From assembly GCF_900182545.1 (NCBI RefSeq), contig NZ_FXTJ01000010.1, positions 118,443-182,442 on the forward strand: a DNA stretch of 64,000 nt. Reading direction: 5' to 3'. This document shows positions 15,471 to 24,161 of this stretch, piece after piece (the stretch's first letter is position 1; every line of letters starts with the position of its first letter). The notes beneath the pieces are model-generated. The model was not told where the DNA came from. It did no database searches and saw nothing but the letters and a program-made list of their open reading frames with translations. The translations under genes and the position numbers were made by a program. This stretch comes from Geodermatophilus aquaeductus. Lineage in GTDB: Bacteria; Actinomycetota; Actinomycetes; Mycobacteriales; Geodermatophilaceae.

Positions 15471-16754
15471 TCAGACCCAGGCGCTGCGCCGCAGCGGCGG
15501 GGCGGTTCCGCCGGGTCGCTGGACGAGCACCTGGTTCACGCCCATCGAGCCGGCCTCGAAGGCGAGCGCGCAGGCGGCCATGTACAGCCGCCACACCCGC
15601 GCCCGTCCCTCGCCGGCGGCCGCCACGGCCTCGTCCCAGTGGTCCTCCAGGCGCCGCACCCAGGCGCGGAGGGTCAGCGCGTAGTGCCGGCGCAGCGCCT
15701 CGACGTCGAGCACCTCCAGCCCCTGGCACTCCAGGGCGGCCACCGTCTCGGCCAGGGGGAGCAGCTCACCGTCGGGGAAGACGTACCGGCCGATGAACGT
15801 GTCGTTGTCCCAGCGGGTCTCGCCGGCGTTCCAGGAGATCGCGTGGTTGAGCAACCGGCCGCCGGGCTGCAGCAGGTCGTGCAGGCGGGACGCGTAGGCG
15901 GACAGCTGCCCCCGGCCGACGTGCTCGGCCATGCCGACCGAGCTGATGGCCTGGAAGGGGCCGTCGTCGACGTCGCGGTAGTCCTGCACGCGGATGTCCA
16001 CCCGGTCGGTCAGCCCCGCCTCGGCGGCCCGCTTGCGCGCCGACGACGCCTGCTCGGTGGACACGGTGACGCCGACGACGTCGGCCCCGTACCGCTGCGC
16101 GGCGTGGAGGGCCAGGCTGCCCCACCCGCACCCCACGTCGAGCAACCGCATCCCGGGCGCGAGGCCGAGCTTGCGGCAGACGAGGTCGAGCTTCGCCTGC
16201 TGGGCCGCGTCGAGCCCGGTGTGCTCGTCCTCCCAGACGGCGCACGAGTAGACCATCGAGGGCCCGAGCACGAGGGCGTAGAAGTCGTTGCCGACGTCGT
16301 AGTGGTGCGAGACCGCGGCGGCGTCGCGACCGCGGGAGTGCCGCCGCCCGTGCCGGCCCGGGTCGATCTCCTCGGGAGGGGGCGGCGGCTCGGGCCCCAG
16401 CGCGCCCAACCGGACGGCGGTGTGCAGCAGTTCCAGCCGCTCACCGGCCGACGCACCCGGCGTGCGGCCCGGGACCGCCAGCCGGCCGACGGAGCTCAGT
16501 GCCGCGAAGGTGGCGAAGACGTCGTCGGCGATGTCGATCTCCCCGGCCACGTAGGCGCGCCCGAGGCCGAGCTGGCCCGGTGCCCACACCAGCCGGCGCA
16601 GCGCGCGCCGTGAGCGGACCACGAGGAGGGGCGCACCCCCGGGCCCGGCCTCGCTCCCGTCCCACGCAAACACCCGCAGCGGGACCTCGTCCGCTCCCAG
16701 GACGACGCCCAGCGCGTGGGCGAGCTGTGCGGCCACACCACCTGTCCTCGCCAT
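15471..16754 (-). CDS. Cyclopropane-fatty-acyl-phospholipid synthase family methyltransferase
   Basis: This 427-residue protein has the CFA-synthase N-terminal lipid-binding domain and a C-terminal SAM methyltransferase. It contains HHYDVGNDFYALVLG, motif I LLDVGCGWGSLALH and the bicarbonate/active-site region around SVGMAEHVG. It transfers a methylene or methyl group from SAM to acyl chains of membrane phospholipids. An internal Pro-rich stretch with an Arg/His-rich patch (about residues 150-175) separates the domains. The ATG at 16754 has GAGGAG upstream, while an upstream in-frame start lacks one. Confidence 0.87.
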   Translation of the reverse strand: MARTGGVAAQLAHALGVVLGADEVPLRVFAWDGSEAGPGGAPLLVVRSRRALRRLVWAPGQLGLGRAYVAGEIDIADDVFATFAALSSVGRLAVPGRTPGASAGERLELLHTAVRLGALGPEPPPPPEEIDPGRHGRRHSRGRDAAAVSHHYDVGNDFYALVLGPSMVYSCAVWEDEHTGLDAAQQAKLDLVCRKLGLAPGMRLLDVGCGWGSLALHAAQRYGADVVGVTVSTEQASSARKRAAEAGLTDRVDIRVQDYRDVDDGPFQAISSVGMAEHVGRGQLSAYASRLHDLLQPGGRLLNHAISWNAGETRWDNDTFIGRYVFPDGELLPLAETVAALECQGLEVLDVEALRRHYALTLRAWVRRLEDHWDEAVAAAGEGRARVWRLYMAACALAFEAGSMGVNQVLVQRPGGTAPPLRRSAWV

Positions 16755-16887
16755 GCCGGCTCCTCGTCGCGGTCGCGCGGCCGGGACCCGGAGGCGCGGG
16801 ACCCCGGCGACTCGTTGCGCCTCCCGACGCATCGTGTCCGCTCCCGGGGCGATCGGGGAGCAGCCCGTGCGCGCCGCGGGAACAGGA

Positions 16888-16921
16888 GAACCCCCACGGG
16901 CCCGGGGGCCGGTGGGGGTTC
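16888..16921 (-). terminator. Terminator of the 53-residue gene
   Basis: A perfect 10-bp stem (GAACCCCCAC / GTGGGGGTTC) with a GC-rich 14-nt loop begins 24 nt past the stop of the small minus-strand gene at 16945 and lies before the CFA-synthase gene. It supports a separate short transcript. Confidence 0.65.
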
Positions 16922-16944
16922 GACTGTGATGACTCGCCGGAGGA

Positions 16945-17106
16945 TCAGGCTCCGGGGCGGACCTCGGCGCTCCGGGCGGGAGCGAAGGCCGGGTGCTGAG
17001 CGGCCAGCTCGCCGGCCCGGCCGAGCCCGGTGAGCGGGCTCCAGGGGAGGAACGCGTCGAGGTTCCGGCGGGCGGCCTCGACCAGGTGGGTGGTCAGACG
17101 GGACAT
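16945..17106 (-). CDS. Small 53-residue protein of unknown function
   Basis: This short reading frame has its own TAGCGT -10 hexamer (17151-17146), a GAAGAGG ribosome-binding site 9 nt before the ATG, and a strong terminator 24 nt after its stop. The product starts MSRLTTHLVEAARRNLDAFL, an amphipathic helix, followed by PWSPLTGLGRAGELAAQHP and a Pro/Arg-rich end. I do not recognise a family. The complete transcription unit argues that it is real. Its position next to the CFA-synthase gene hints at a membrane-associated role, which is inference. Confidence 0.55.
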   Translation of the reverse strand: MSRLTTHLVEAARRNLDAFLPWSPLTGLGRAGELAAQHPAFAPARSAEVRPGA

Positions 17107-17270
17107 GCTGCGGGCACCTCTTCTCCGTGTTGTGGCAGTGACACCACGCTAACGACGGAGGGACGGGCAGGCGTCCGGCCGCCGGCGTGAGGTCGCGCAC
17201 GACCTCCGGGCATCCCGGATCGGAGGCCCAGGTCGGGGGCCGGGGAACGCGGACCGGTGTGCGCGAGGAC

Positions 17271-17732
17271 TCACACGTCCCGGGCGGGCACGTGGGTGAC
17301 CGGCACGTGGAAGGCGTGCTCCAGGCGGGCGGGCAGGTCCTGGTGCAGCCACCGGGACAGCCGCGCGGGGAGCGTCGACACGACGATCTCGTCGAACCCG
17401 CCGGTGGCCATGGCCTCCTCGACGGCCCGCACGGGATCGGGGTCGCCCACCGCGCCGGTCGCGCGGATCCCCGCGGCCGTCATCGTGCGGAGGGTGGCGT
17501 CGAGCTTGACCTGGGCCATCCTCCGCGCCTCCGCCGGCGGCCCGGGCAGGGCCGGGCTCCCGCCCATGACGGGCATCGGGACCGGCATGGCGTTGGACAC
17601 GAGGTCCTTCACCGGCGTCGCCGGCACCACGAGCAGGAACTCCGACGGCCCGGCGGCCGCGCGCTCCCGGACGAGCTGCAACAGCTCGTCGCTGTCGAGG
17701 GACTGGTTGGCCACGACGAGGTAGCGGTGCAT
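17271..17732 (-). CDS. Universal-stress-protein-like protein
   Basis: This 153-residue protein starts RYLVVANQSLDS and ends GGFDEIVVSTLPARLSRWLHQDLPARLEHA followed by a beta strand, as in UspA-type actinobacterial proteins that keep the last strand and helix but lack the G-x2-G-x9-G-S/T ATP motif. It may bind nucleotides weakly or act as a stress protein. A 7-bp hairpin at 17189-17206 lies 65 nt downstream and may terminate it. It appears monocistronic. Confidence 0.65.
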   Translation of the reverse strand: MHRYLVVANQSLDSDELLQLVRERAAAGPSEFLLVVPATPVKDLVSNAMPVPMPVMGGSPALPGPPAEARRMAQVKLDATLRTMTAAGIRATGAVGDPDPVRAVEEAMATGGFDEIVVSTLPARLSRWLHQDLPARLEHAFHVPVTHVPARDV

Positions 17733-17967
17733 GGTCGCCTCCGGACGAACCGTCGGACGTGCACGGACCGAGGCGACACGGCGCCGTCGCGGGGTCGTCC
17801 CCAGCGGGACAGCGGGGGACCGACGGCGGAACCGTACCGCTCATCCCGGGCCGTGAGAACGGCCGAGGAGCTGGGTCGGGGAGCCCGGCCGGCAGGGGGC
17901 GGGACCTCCGTCCCGGCGACGTCCCGCACGCCGCCGCGGGGCCCGGCCCGGGTGTAGGAACGCGCCC

Positions 17968-18270
17968 ATGACCGCTCCGGACCGCGCGCTCTTCCTCGTC
18001 GTCACCATCAAGCCGCGCCGCGACCGGCTCGCCGAGGCGGAGGAACAGCTGCAGTCGATGCGCCGGCAGACGCTCACCGAGCCCGGCTGCGTCTTCATGC
18101 ACCTCGTGCAGCCGCAGGACGACCCGGACAACTGGGTGATGCTGGAGATGTTCCGGTCGCGCGCCGCCTGGGACGAGCACATGCAGCAGCCCTACAACAC
18201 CGAGGGCAACCGCATCCTCGAGGACCTCCTGCGGGAACCGTCGGAGCTGCGCCTGATGGACGAGAAGTAG
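17968..18270 (+). CDS. Antibiotic-biosynthesis-monooxygenase (ABM) domain protein
   Basis: This 100-residue protein has the ABM/dimeric alpha-beta barrel pattern: FLVVTIKPRRDRLAEAEEQL, then EPGCVFMHLVQPQDDPDNWVMLEMF and AAWDEHMQQPY. Such proteins are small homodimeric quinol or heme monooxygenases or stress-related YgiN relatives. The ATG is preceded 7 nt upstream by TAGGAA, a near-consensus -10, so it may also be leaderless. It is not evidently part of an operon. Confidence 0.8.
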   Translation: MTAPDRALFLVVTIKPRRDRLAEAEEQLQSMRRQTLTEPGCVFMHLVQPQDDPDNWVMLEMFRSRAAWDEHMQQPYNTEGNRILEDLLREPSELRLMDEK

Positions 18271-18344
18271 GGACGCGCCGCACCCGGTGGGCGGCGCCCG
18301 GGCTGGAATGTCCCCGGGGTGGCCGCTACCCTCGCAGGGCGGGC

Positions 18345-18360
18345 TGTGACTCAGGTCACA
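18345..18360. promoter_or_regulatory. Consensus CRP-type binding site upstream of the sugar symporter
   Basis: TGTGA-CTCAGG-TCACA is an exact match to the CRP/Cmr/GlxR-type consensus TGTGAN6TCACA. It ends 37 nt before the symporter ATG. TACCCT at 18327-18332 is a possible -10, which would place the site just downstream of the start, a repressing position. If a different promoter is used, activation is possible. It implies cAMP-CRP control of the symporter-kinase operon. Confidence 0.65.
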
Positions 18361-18397
18361 GGGGCACTCTTCCCCGCGTCGGCGAGGGGTGGATCCC

Positions 18398-19738
18398 ATG
18401 GCCCGACCGTCCGCACTCCCGCAGCAACCGGAGGTCAGCCCGCCGCGCAAGCCGGCGCTGGTCTACCCCGGCTTCGCGGTCCCGTTCGTCCTGCTGATCG
18501 CCTGTTTCGCCGCCTGGGGCTCGGCGGCGAACCTCACCGACGTCCTCGTCGGGGTCTTCCGGCAGATCTTCACGATGTCGAACTTCCAGTCCGCGCTGGT
18601 CCAGTTCGCCTACTACGGCGCGTACTTCGCCCTCGCCATCCCCGCGGCCCTCATCAACCGGCGCTACGGCTACAAGACCGGCGTCCTCACCGGGCTCGGC
18701 CTGGCCACCGTCGGCGGGCTGCTGTTCATCCCCGCGAGCCAGCTGCTCGCCTACGGGTTCTTCCTCGTCGCGCTCTTCGTGCTCGCGGCGGGGCTGTCCA
18801 TCCTCGAGACCTCGGCCAACCCCTTCGTGATCGCGATGGGTCCCGAGATCAGCGCGACGCAGCGACTGAACCTGGCGCAGGCCTTCAACCCGGTGGGCGC
18901 GAACATCGGCGTCCTGCTCGGAGCCGTCCTCATCCTGCCGCGCATCACGCCGGAGTCGGAGAAGGAGTCGATGACGGCGGGGGAGCTGGCGCGCGCCCAG
19001 GAGCAGGACCTCTCCCTGGTGCTCGGGCCCTACCTCGGGATCGCCTGCGCGCTGGCGCTCATCTGGCTGCTCATCGCGTTCCGGAAGATCTCCACCCCCG
19101 ACGAGCACGCCCACTTCGGCCTGGAGCAGGCCTCGGGCGGGGCGATGAGCCGGCTGTGGCGCAACCGGCACTACCGGTTCGGCGTGGTCGCCCAGTTCCT
19201 CAACGTCGGTGCGCAGGTCTGCGCGTGGTCGTTCACCATCCAGTACGCCCAGGACGTCGTGGGCGTCTCGCCCTCGAACTCCGGGTGGTACCTGCAGGCC
19301 AGCCTGATCGTCTTCCTCGTCGCCCGTTTCGTCATGACGTACCTGCTGGGCATCTTCCGGCCGACGAAGCTGCTCTTCGCCATGGCGGCGCTGGGGGTCG
19401 TGTTCTCCCTGCTGGCCGTGGTGTCGCCGAACATGCTCGGCCTGCTCGCCGTCGTGGGCATCTCGCTGTCGCTGTCCCTGATGTTCCCGACGATCTACGG
19501 GGTGGCGCTGCAGGGGCTGGGCCCGGACACCAAGTTCGGTGCCGCCGGCCTGGTCATGGCCATCCTCGGTGGCGCGCTCCTGCCGCCGGTGCAGGGCCTG
19601 ATCATGGACAGCGCCGACACGAACGTCGGCTTCATCGTCCCGGCGGCCTGCCTCGCCGTCGTCGCCGCCTACGCGGTGTTCGACCTGCGGTCCTCGCGCC
19701 ACGGTGGTCCCCTCGTCGCCGAGGGCACCGCGCACTGA
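18398..19738 (+). CDS. FucP-type sugar:H+ symporter (MFS)
   Basis: This 446-residue membrane protein has 12 predicted helices and FucP-family hallmarks: the early NLTDVLVG segment, the ETSANPFV motif and the AQAFNPVGAN motif in the next helix. FucP relatives import L-fucose, glucose/galactose or fructose. Because a PfkB-type kinase follows 67 nt downstream, fructose or another free hexose is the likely substrate. ATG 18398 is chosen over GTG 18389 because GAGGGG lies at proper distance only from the ATG. A consensus CRP site lies upstream. Confidence 0.85.
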   Translation: MARPSALPQQPEVSPPRKPALVYPGFAVPFVLLIACFAAWGSAANLTDVLVGVFRQIFTMSNFQSALVQFAYYGAYFALAIPAALINRRYGYKTGVLTGLGLATVGGLLFIPASQLLAYGFFLVALFVLAAGLSILETSANPFVIAMGPEISATQRLNLAQAFNPVGANIGVLLGAVLILPRITPESEKESMTAGELARAQEQDLSLVLGPYLGIACALALIWLLIAFRKISTPDEHAHFGLEQASGGAMSRLWRNRHYRFGVVAQFLNVGAQVCAWSFTIQYAQDVVGVSPSNSGWYLQASLIVFLVARFVMTYLLGIFRPTKLLFAMAALGVVFSLLAVVSPNMLGLLAVVGISLSLSLMFPTIYGVALQGLGPDTKFGAAGLVMAILGGALLPPVQGLIMDSADTNVGFIVPAACLAVVAAYAVFDLRSSRHGGPLVAEGTAH

Positions 19739-19805
19739 CCGGGGGGCCGGCCTCGCCGTCGGACCCGGGTGCCGGTACGCCGTACACGTCGATCGGAGGA
19801 AACCG

Positions 19806-20762
19806 ATGTTCGTGGTGGTCGGGGAAGCGCTCGTCGACCTCGTGGGGCAACGGGGCAGCCGCACGCTGGTCGCGCACCCGGGCGGGAGCCCGGCCAACGT
19901 CGCGCTCGGGCTCGCCCGGCTCGGCGACCAGGTCTCCCTCCTCACGCACCTCGGCCAGGACTCCTTCGGGGAGATGGTCTCGGCGCACCTGAGGGCGAGC
20001 GGGGTCCAGGTCGACGGCGGACCGGGCGCCGGCGCGAAGACGAGCCTGGCTGTCGCGAGCCTGGCCGCGGGGGTCGCCACCTACGACTTCCGCATCGAGT
20101 GGGACGTCGGCGAGCTGGCGCCCCTGCCCGTCGAGGCCCGGTGCGTCCACACCGGGTCGCTGGCGACCGCGCTGCAGCCCGGTGCGGCCCAGGTGACCGA
20201 CCTGCTGGAGCGGGAGCGGGAGCGGGGGCGGGCCACCATCTCCTACGACCCCAACGTGCGCCCGGCGCTCCTCGGGTCGCCGGAGGAGGCCCGGCCCGGG
20301 ATCGAGCACCTGGTGTCCCTGTCGGACGTGGTCAAGGTCAGCGACGAGGACCTGCACTGGCTGTACCCCGACCGCCGGGACGTCGACGTCGCCCGGGACT
20401 GGCTGGCGCTGGGCGCCCCGCTCGTCGTCGTGACGCGCGGCGGTGCCGGTGTCTTCGCCGTCACCGCCGGCCTGGAGCTGGACCGCCCCGCGACCCCGAT
20501 CGACCTCGTCGACACCGTGGGCGCCGGTGACTCGTTCACCGCGGGACTGCTCGACGGGCTGGGGCGTGCCGACCTGCTCGGCGGCGCGCGCCGGGAGGCC
20601 CTCGCGGGGATCGACGAGTCCAGCCTGGTCAGCGTCCTGGACGAGGCGAGCCTCATCGCCTCGATCACCTGCTCGCGCCCCGGTGCCGATCCGCCCACCT
20701 GGGCCGAGGTCGAGACCGCCCGCGCGGCCCGGCCGTCGACGCGGCGGTCCGTCCCGCGCTGA
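19806..20762 (+). CDS. PfkB-family carbohydrate kinase (fructokinase-like)
   Basis: This 318-residue ribokinase-fold kinase has the N-terminal GGSPANVALGLARLG signature, SYDPNVRP before the nucleotide site, and the C-terminal signature DTVGAGDSFTAGLL, whose final Asp is the catalytic base. GGAGGAAACC precedes the ATG. With the FucP-type symporter it forms an uptake-and-phosphorylation unit, converting imported fructose or a similar sugar to its phosphate. The terminator at 20765 closes the operon. Confidence 0.87.
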   Translation: MFVVVGEALVDLVGQRGSRTLVAHPGGSPANVALGLARLGDQVSLLTHLGQDSFGEMVSAHLRASGVQVDGGPGAGAKTSLAVASLAAGVATYDFRIEWDVGELAPLPVEARCVHTGSLATALQPGAAQVTDLLERERERGRATISYDPNVRPALLGSPEEARPGIEHLVSLSDVVKVSDEDLHWLYPDRRDVDVARDWLALGAPLVVVTRGGAGVFAVTAGLELDRPATPIDLVDTVGAGDSFTAGLLDGLGRADLLGGARREALAGIDESSLVSVLDEASLIASITCSRPGADPPTWAEVETARAARPSTRRSVPR

Positions 20763-20764
20763 CC

Positions 20765-20790
20765 CCCCGGCCCCCGGGGAGGGGCCGGGG
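20765..20790 (+). terminator. Terminator after the sugar kinase gene
   Basis: A perfect 10-bp stem (CCCCGGCCCC / GGGGCCGGGG) with a 6-nt loop starts 2 nt after the kinase stop, with no T-tract. Confidence 0.65.
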
Positions 20791-20869
20791 CGCCGGTGTG
20801 TCCCGCCCCACACGCCGGGTGCGCGGGCGCGGCCGGTCGACGAGCCTGGTCGGCGGGGTGCGGCGGGGC

Positions 20870-20875
20870 TACGGT
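20870..20875 (+). promoter_or_regulatory. -10 element of leaderless glgC transcript
   Basis: TACGGT is followed by 7 nt and the GTG at 20883, with no ribosome-binding site. This decides the start at GTG 20883. The longer in-frame reading from 20796 runs through the promoter. Confidence 0.55.
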
Positions 20876-20882
20876 CCGCCTC

Positions 20883-22115
20883 GTGGCGACCGACGTGCTC
20901 GCGATGGTGCTCGCAGGTGGCGAGGGCAAGCGGCTGATGCCGCTGACCGCCGACCGGGCCAAGCCGGCCGTCCCGTTCGGCGGCATGTACCGCATGATCG
21001 ACTTCGTCCTGTCCAACCTGGTCAACGGCGGCTACCTCAAGCTTGTCGTGCTGACCCAGTACAAGAGCCACTCCCTGGACCGGCACATCAGCACGACGTG
21101 GCGGCTGTCCACGCTGCTGGGCAACTACGTCGCCCCGGTGCCGGCGCAGCAGCGGCTGGGCCCCCGCTGGTTCGCCGGGTCCGCGGACGCGATCCACCAG
21201 AGCATGAACCTGATCCGCGACGAGGCGCCGCGCTACGTCGTCGTCTTCGGGGCGGACAACATCTACCGGATGGACCCGGAGCAGATGGTCGCCCGGCACG
21301 TCGAGTCCGGAGCCGGGGTGACCGTCGCGGCGATCCGCCAGCCCCTGTCGATGGCCGACCAGTTCGGGGTGATCGAGGTCGACGAGGGCGGCCGGCGGAT
21401 CTCGGCGTTCCGGGAGAAGCCGACCGACGCCCGCGGCCTGCCCGACGCCCCCCACGAGGTGTTCGCCTCGATGGGCAACTACGTGTTCACCACCAGCGTC
21501 CTCGTCGACGCCCTCGACCGCGACGCGGCCGACCCCGACAGCAAGCACGACATGGGCGGCAGCATCGTGCCGATGCTGGTCGAGCGCGGGGAGGCCGGCG
21601 TCTACGACTTCCGGGACAACGACGTCCCGGGCCAGCGGGAGACCGAGCGGGGCTACTGGCGCGACGTCGGGACCCTGGACAGCTTCTACGACGCGCACAT
21701 GGACCTGATCTCCGTCGACCCGGAGTTCAGCCTGCACAACCCGCAGTGGCCGATCCTGACCAGTCAGGATCCGTGGCCACCGGCGCGGACGGTGCACGGC
21801 TCGGCCGGCCGCGTCGGGACGGCGATGGAGTCGCTGCTCGCGCCGGGGTCGGTCGTGTCCGGCTCGAGCGTGACCCGGTCGGTCCTGTCACCGGGCGCGC
21901 ACGTGCACTCGTGGGCGGAGGTCGACGGCTCGGTGCTCATGCAGGGCGTCCAGGTCGGGCGGCACGCGGTGGTGCGCAACGCCATCCTCGACAAGGACGT
22001 CGTCGTCCCCGAGGGTGCGACGGTCGGGGTGGACCTCGACCGCGACCGCGAGCTCTACACGGTGTCCGACAACGGGATCGTCGTCATCGGCAAGGGCCGG
22101 CAGGTCGTGCCCTGA
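20883..22115 (+). CDS. glgC: Glucose-1-phosphate adenylyltransferase
   Basis: This 410-residue enzyme makes ADP-glucose from glucose-1-phosphate and ATP for glycogen or maltosyl-phosphate synthesis. Visible motifs are [12 protein letters not shown] (residues 11-22), [40 protein letters not shown] and [18 protein letters not shown]-terminal left-handed beta-helix carries [24 protein letters not shown] hexapeptides. Length matches actinobacterial GlgC. The GH65 phosphorylase at 7484 releases glucose-1-phosphate of the beta anomer, so the two do not feed each other directly. Confidence 0.95.
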   Translation: MATDVLAMVLAGGEGKRLMPLTADRAKPAVPFGGMYRMIDFVLSNLVNGGYLKLVVLTQYKSHSLDRHISTTWRLSTLLGNYVAPVPAQQRLGPRWFAGSADAIHQSMNLIRDEAPRYVVVFGADNIYRMDPEQMVARHVESGAGVTVAAIRQPLSMADQFGVIEVDEGGRRISAFREKPTDARGLPDAPHEVFASMGNYVFTTSVLVDALDRDAADPDSKHDMGGSIVPMLVERGEAGVYDFRDNDVPGQRETERGYWRDVGTLDSFYDAHMDLISVDPEFSLHNPQWPILTSQDPWPPARTVHGSAGRVGTAMESLLAPGSVVSGSSVTRSVLSPGAHVHSWAEVDGSVLMQGVQVGRHAVVRNAILDKDVVVPEGATVGVDLDRDRELYTVSDNGIVVIGKGRQVVP

Positions 22116-22143
22116 GCCCCCCGGAGTCGGGTGCGGGCCGCCG

Positions 22144-23640
22144 TCACCGGCCGAGGACCCGCTCCTCGCCGCCGGCGCGCTTGGACTCGTCCTTGTAGTC
22201 GGTGTACCGGTACGGGTTCTCCAGGATCTCGGCCTCGGCCTCCGGCCGCTCCGGGAACATGCCCTGCCGCCAGGCCTCCTCGCCGATCTCCGCCCGCAGG
22301 TGGTCCAGCGTCGCCTCGATCTCGCGGCGCACCGGGGCCAGGTCGATGCCCACGAGCCGGCCGTCGTGCTTCACCACCCGGCCGTCGACGACCACGGTGT
22401 GCACGTCGCCCCGCTGCGCCTGGAAGGTCACGTGCCCGTAGGGGTTGAGCACCGGGAAGGACACCGGCGAGGCGTCGTTCCGGATCAGCACGACGTCGGC
22501 CTTCTTCCCCTCCTGCAGGCTGCCGAGGTCGTCGCGGCCGAGCGCGGCGGCGCCGCCCCGCGTCGTCCACTCGACGACGTGCTGCGCCCGCAGCCGCAGG
22601 TGCGTGATCGTCTCGCCCCGCAGGTGGGCGTCCATGTGCTCGGCCATCCGGTCGGCATTGAGCGTGGCCCGCATCGCGGAGAACATGTCACCGCTCCACC
22701 AGACGCTGGTGTCCATCGACAACGACACCGGGATGCCGTACTGCAGCACCTGCTCGGTGGGCGCGTGCCCCTGCCCGGCGCTGCACTCCGACTCCGTCGC
22801 CACCGAGATGGACCCGCCCGTGGCGGCGATCCGCTGGTAGCTGTCCCGGGTGAGGGTCGAGGCGTGCACGTAGACCGTCTCCGGGGTCATGAACCCGTTC
22901 TCGTGCATGAGCCGGATGCCGTCGTCGTTGGTGGCGCCCCAGACGCCGGCGTGCGTGGTCACCGGGATGCCGAGCTCGCGGGCCACCTCGAACGCCGCCT
23001 TCTCCGGGAAGGCCGGGTCGCCGGTGACGTCGAAGGCGACCTGCACCCCCATCCGGTCGTCGGCGTCGTCGCGCAGCCGCTCCAGCAGCGCGCGGACGGC
23101 GGGGTCGGCGGTCCACTCCCAGGGGCCGGCCTGGATGTTGCCGTAGGCGAGGACGAACCGGCCGGGCACCGAGCGCAGCGCCTCCAGGGCGGCCTCGCCG
23201 TGGTCGATGGTGTGCAGGTTGTGCGACCAGTCGACCGTGGTCGTGACGCCGGCGTCGAGCGACTCGATGGCCGCCAGCCGGTTGCCCGCGGCGATGTCCT
23301 GCGGGCGGAACTTCTTCCCGTGCTCGAGGTAGTACCAGACGAAGTACTGGGTCAGCGTCCAGTCGGCGCCGTACCCCCGCATGGCGGTCTGCCACATGTG
23401 GCGGTGCGTGTCGATCATGCCGGGCATGACGATGCCGCCGCGGGCATCGATCTCCTGGGTGCCGTCGGGCACGGGCAGCCCCGGGCCGACGCCGGCGATC
23501 CGGTCGCCGACGACGAGCACGTCGGCGTCGTGCAGGACCGTCGCGGCGTCGTCCATGGTCAGGACGGTCCCCCCGCGGAACACGAGCGGGCGGCCGGCGA
23601 CGGGAGCCCCGTCCCCGCGTGCGGTACCGGGCTGGCTCAT
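22144..23640 (-). CDS. Amidohydrolase-superfamily deaminase/hydrolase (TrzN/guanine-deaminase-like)
   Basis: This 498-residue enzyme has the subtype III metal motif PGMIDTHRHMWQT (about residue 78), a middle HAG motif (TTHAGVW), an H in VYVHASTLT and the final SMDTSVWW aspartate. A composite beta-sandwich is formed by both ends. Relatives deaminate or dechlorinate purines, triazines and related rings, and the exact substrate cannot be read. GAGGAG precedes the ATG. A CRP-like palindrome lies 68 nt upstream. The C-terminal 60 residues are longer than in most relatives. Confidence 0.82.
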   Translation of the reverse strand: MSQPGTARGDGAPVAGRPLVFRGGTVLTMDDAATVLHDADVLVVGDRIAGVGPGLPVPDGTQEIDARGGIVMPGMIDTHRHMWQTAMRGYGADWTLTQYFVWYYLEHGKKFRPQDIAAGNRLAAIESLDAGVTTTVDWSHNLHTIDHGEAALEALRSVPGRFVLAYGNIQAGPWEWTADPAVRALLERLRDDADDRMGVQVAFDVTGDPAFPEKAAFEVARELGIPVTTHAGVWGATNDDGIRLMHENGFMTPETVYVHASTLTRDSYQRIAATGGSISVATESECSAGQGHAPTEQVLQYGIPVSLSMDTSVWWSGDMFSAMRATLNADRMAEHMDAHLRGETITHLRLRAQHVVEWTTRGGAAALGRDDLGSLQEGKKADVVLIRNDASPVSFPVLNPYGHVTFQAQRGDVHTVVVDGRVVKHDGRLVGIDLAPVRREIEATLDHLRAEIGEEAWRQGMFPERPEAEAEILENPYRYTDYKDESKRAGGEERVLGR

Positions 23641-23707
23641 CGTCTTCTCCTCGGACGTCGGCGGACCCGGACCGATCCGCAGCGCGGCCGGGCCCGGGCC
23701 ACCCTCG

Positions 23708-23723
23708 TGTGACCCGGGTCACG
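23708..23723. promoter_or_regulatory. CRP-like palindrome upstream of the amidohydrolase gene
   Basis: TGTGA-CCCGGG-TCACG matches the CRP-type consensus at 9 of 10 arm positions, with a perfect 14-bp core GTGACCCGGGTCAC. It lies 68-83 nt upstream of the amidohydrolase ATG on the minus strand. It is the second such site in the window. Confidence 0.5.
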
Positions 23724-23742
23724 TGTCAAGGAGGCCCCGGGC

Positions 23743-24138
23743 TCAGGCCGGCAGGGGCGTCGGCGCGTAGGCCAGCAGCTGCCACCGGCCCGAGGCCCGG
23801 GTCCACACCGCGAGGGCCAGGTTGTCGATCGTCCGGGGCTCCCCGGCGACGTCGACATCGGCGGTCATCCGGCCGACCACCAGCGCACTGTCGCCCACGA
23901 CGGCGACCCGCTCCACCGGGTGGTCGACGCGCCGGTAGACGTAGTGGCCCGAGCGCACCTTCGCCAGGTACTGCTCCTTGGTGTCCCGGGCGCCGCTGGA
24001 GTGGGCGTAGCTCAGCTCGGCCGCGCACAGCGCGTCGAGCGCCGGGAGGTCGGCGTCGAGCATGGCGGCGTAGCGGCGGTCCTCCGCGGCCAGCACCGCA
24101 CGGACGTCCTCGGGGTCGCCGGCGTGGTCTGCGTCCAT
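23743..24138 (-). CDS. DUF4440/NTF2-like small protein
   Basis: This 131-residue protein has the DUF4440 pattern: RRYAAMLDADLPALDALCAAELSYAHSSG at the start, the turn GHYVYRRVDHPVERVAVVGDSALVVG, then LALAVWTRASGRWQLLAYAPT. NTF2-fold proteins of this type bind small ligands, and no catalytic role is evident. ATG 24138 is chosen because the family begins there. It lies between the MetE-like gene and the amidohydrolase on the same strand. Confidence 0.75.
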   Translation of the reverse strand: MDADHAGDPEDVRAVLAAEDRRYAAMLDADLPALDALCAAELSYAHSSGARDTKEQYLAKVRSGHYVYRRVDHPVERVAVVGDSALVVGRMTADVDVAGEPRTIDNLALAVWTRASGRWQLLAYAPTPLPA

Positions 24139-24161
24139 GTGCCGATGATCGCCCGGCCGCG

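Noticed and set aside
17189..17206. GAGGTCG/CGACCTC hairpin as a firm terminator
   Set aside because: Only 7 bp and 65 nt from the nearest stop. Mentioned under the Usp-like gene but not listed as a feature.
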